63,799 nucleotides of DNA, taken from NCBI GenBank assembly GCA_041725895.1, contig JBGRQA010000032.1, forward strand, positions 1 to 63,799. Reading direction: 5' to 3'. Below are positions 63,252-63,799 of the stretch, in pieces. A model generated the notes under the pieces. That model was not told where the DNA came from, searched no databases, and was given only the letters and a program-made list of their open reading frames with translations. Source of the stretch: JBGRQA01 sp041725895 (GTDB lineage Bacteria > Bacteroidota > Bacteroidia > Bacteroidales > Marinifilaceae). Both the position numbers and the translations under genes were made by a program. The stretch's first letter is position 1; every line of letters starts with the position of its first letter.

Positions 63252-63799
63252 GGTGCAAAAGAGCCCATCCCTTTGATCAACCCAATGCGGCACCGCCAAA
63301 AATGCACAACATCATGGCTACAATACCTTATGCTCTACGAGCAATTGTTGCTGTAAATTATATCGCGGAGCGGTTCAGGTAATCCCCCTACGAATTTTCA
63401 CATCCAAATGCCGGAGGCACTCCATTATTGTAGCATTGTCGTTACAGTTTCAAAATCACCCCTGGAGGGATTGCATTCCCATCTACAAACAAACATTCAT
63501 AATTGACGGCCATCGCCATTGCGGTGCAAAAGAGCCCATCCCTTTGGCTGACCGACTGCGGCACCGTCAAAAATGCACAACATCATGGCTACAATACCTT
63601 ATGCTCTACGAGCAATCTCAGCTGTAAATTATATCGCGGAGCGGTTCAGGTAATCCCCCCTACGAATTTTCACATCCAAATGCCGGAGGCATCCCATTAT
63701 TGTAGCAATGTCGTTACGGTTTCAAAATCAACCCTGGAGGGGTTGCATTCCCATCTACAAACAAACATTCAGAATTGAGGGCCATCGCCATGCGGTGCA
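63252..63799. repeat. 271-base direct repeat array running off the window
   Basis: Two full copies (63252-63522 and 63523-63793) in tandem with about 90 percent identity, and the first six bases of a third copy at 63794. Each copy contains small hairpin-like words such as ATGCCGGAGGCA, ACCCTGGAGGGGTT and TTGTAGC. No protein coding evidence is present; the open reading frames across it change frame between copies. Confidence 0.9.

Noticed and set aside
63436..63778. Open readings in the right-hand repeat
   Set aside because: They fall within a non-coding direct repeat and shift frame between copies because of one-base indels.

Overview
The window looks like a chromosomal segment of a Bacteroidetes (Bacteroidota) bacterium, probably a marine or anaerobic member of the Bacteroidales/Marinilabiliales group (taxon inferred, not proven). 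Evidence: a FecI-type sigma / FecR / STN-TonB-receptor / DUF4249 locus, SusD-free but typical of the phylum; acidic lipoprotein tails directly after the lipid-anchored cysteine; TAnnTTTG-like promoter boxes; an rseC-rnfBCDGEA operon; NhaD; and a tsaD/tamB divergent pair. No rRNA, tRNA, phage, insertion sequence with transposase, or CRISPR array was seen.

Layout. 1-10.4 kb is a minus-strand housekeeping block: a YdeI/DUF1905 protein preceded by a frameshifted alpha/beta-hydrolase remnant, then Tex, an FAD oxidase of the protoporphyrinogen oxidase type, a DEAD-box helicase, an RlmI-like methyltransferase, a DEDDy exonuclease, DUF5063 and RecQ. 10.5-18.7 kb runs on the plus strand: guaB, then a periplasmic/outer-membrane biogenesis cluster with two parvulin isomerases flanking a small lipoprotein, closed by a strong terminator, followed by moxR and an OstA/LptA-like gene. 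18.7-20.3 kb (minus) holds DUF2795, cobalamin adenosyltransferase and a LolD/MacB-type ATPase. Then come recG, ribB under an FMN riboswitch, a beta-barrel protein, and the Rnf operon (26.3-32.0 kb), the ion-translocating ferredoxin:NAD oxidoreductase.

32-41 kb is the accessory, repeat-rich part: a small protein made of seven 7-residue repeats, an unknown helical protein with a carboxypeptidase-regulatory-like tail, palindromic dispersed repeats, a DUF885 peptidase, and a segmental tandem duplication that produced two TIG/beta-propeller lipoproteins and left behind a fragment of the DUF885 gene. 41-48.6 kb (minus) carries SatP, an S41 peptidase and the sigma/anti-sigma/TonB-receptor/DUF4249 operon. 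48.8-52.1 kb has a CYTH protein, a small membrane protein and an M3-like zinc peptidase. A 41-bp tandem array (nine full copies) sits between this gene and tsaD. The right end has a very large TamB (no ATG near its true start), nhaD, exbB-exbD-tonB, a TauE/SafE permease with a 7-bp tandem repeat right after its stop codon, and a 271-bp direct repeat array running off the window edge.

Together, Rnf (ion pump), NhaD (Na+/H+ exchange) and ExbBD-TonB (energy for the TonB receptor) suggest an ion-gradient economy; SurA-like isomerases, OstA and TamB serve envelope assembly. The most unusual items are the heptapeptide-repeat protein, the mosaic lipoprotein duplication and the three unrelated repeat arrays; I did not find a clear new defence or biosynthetic system.
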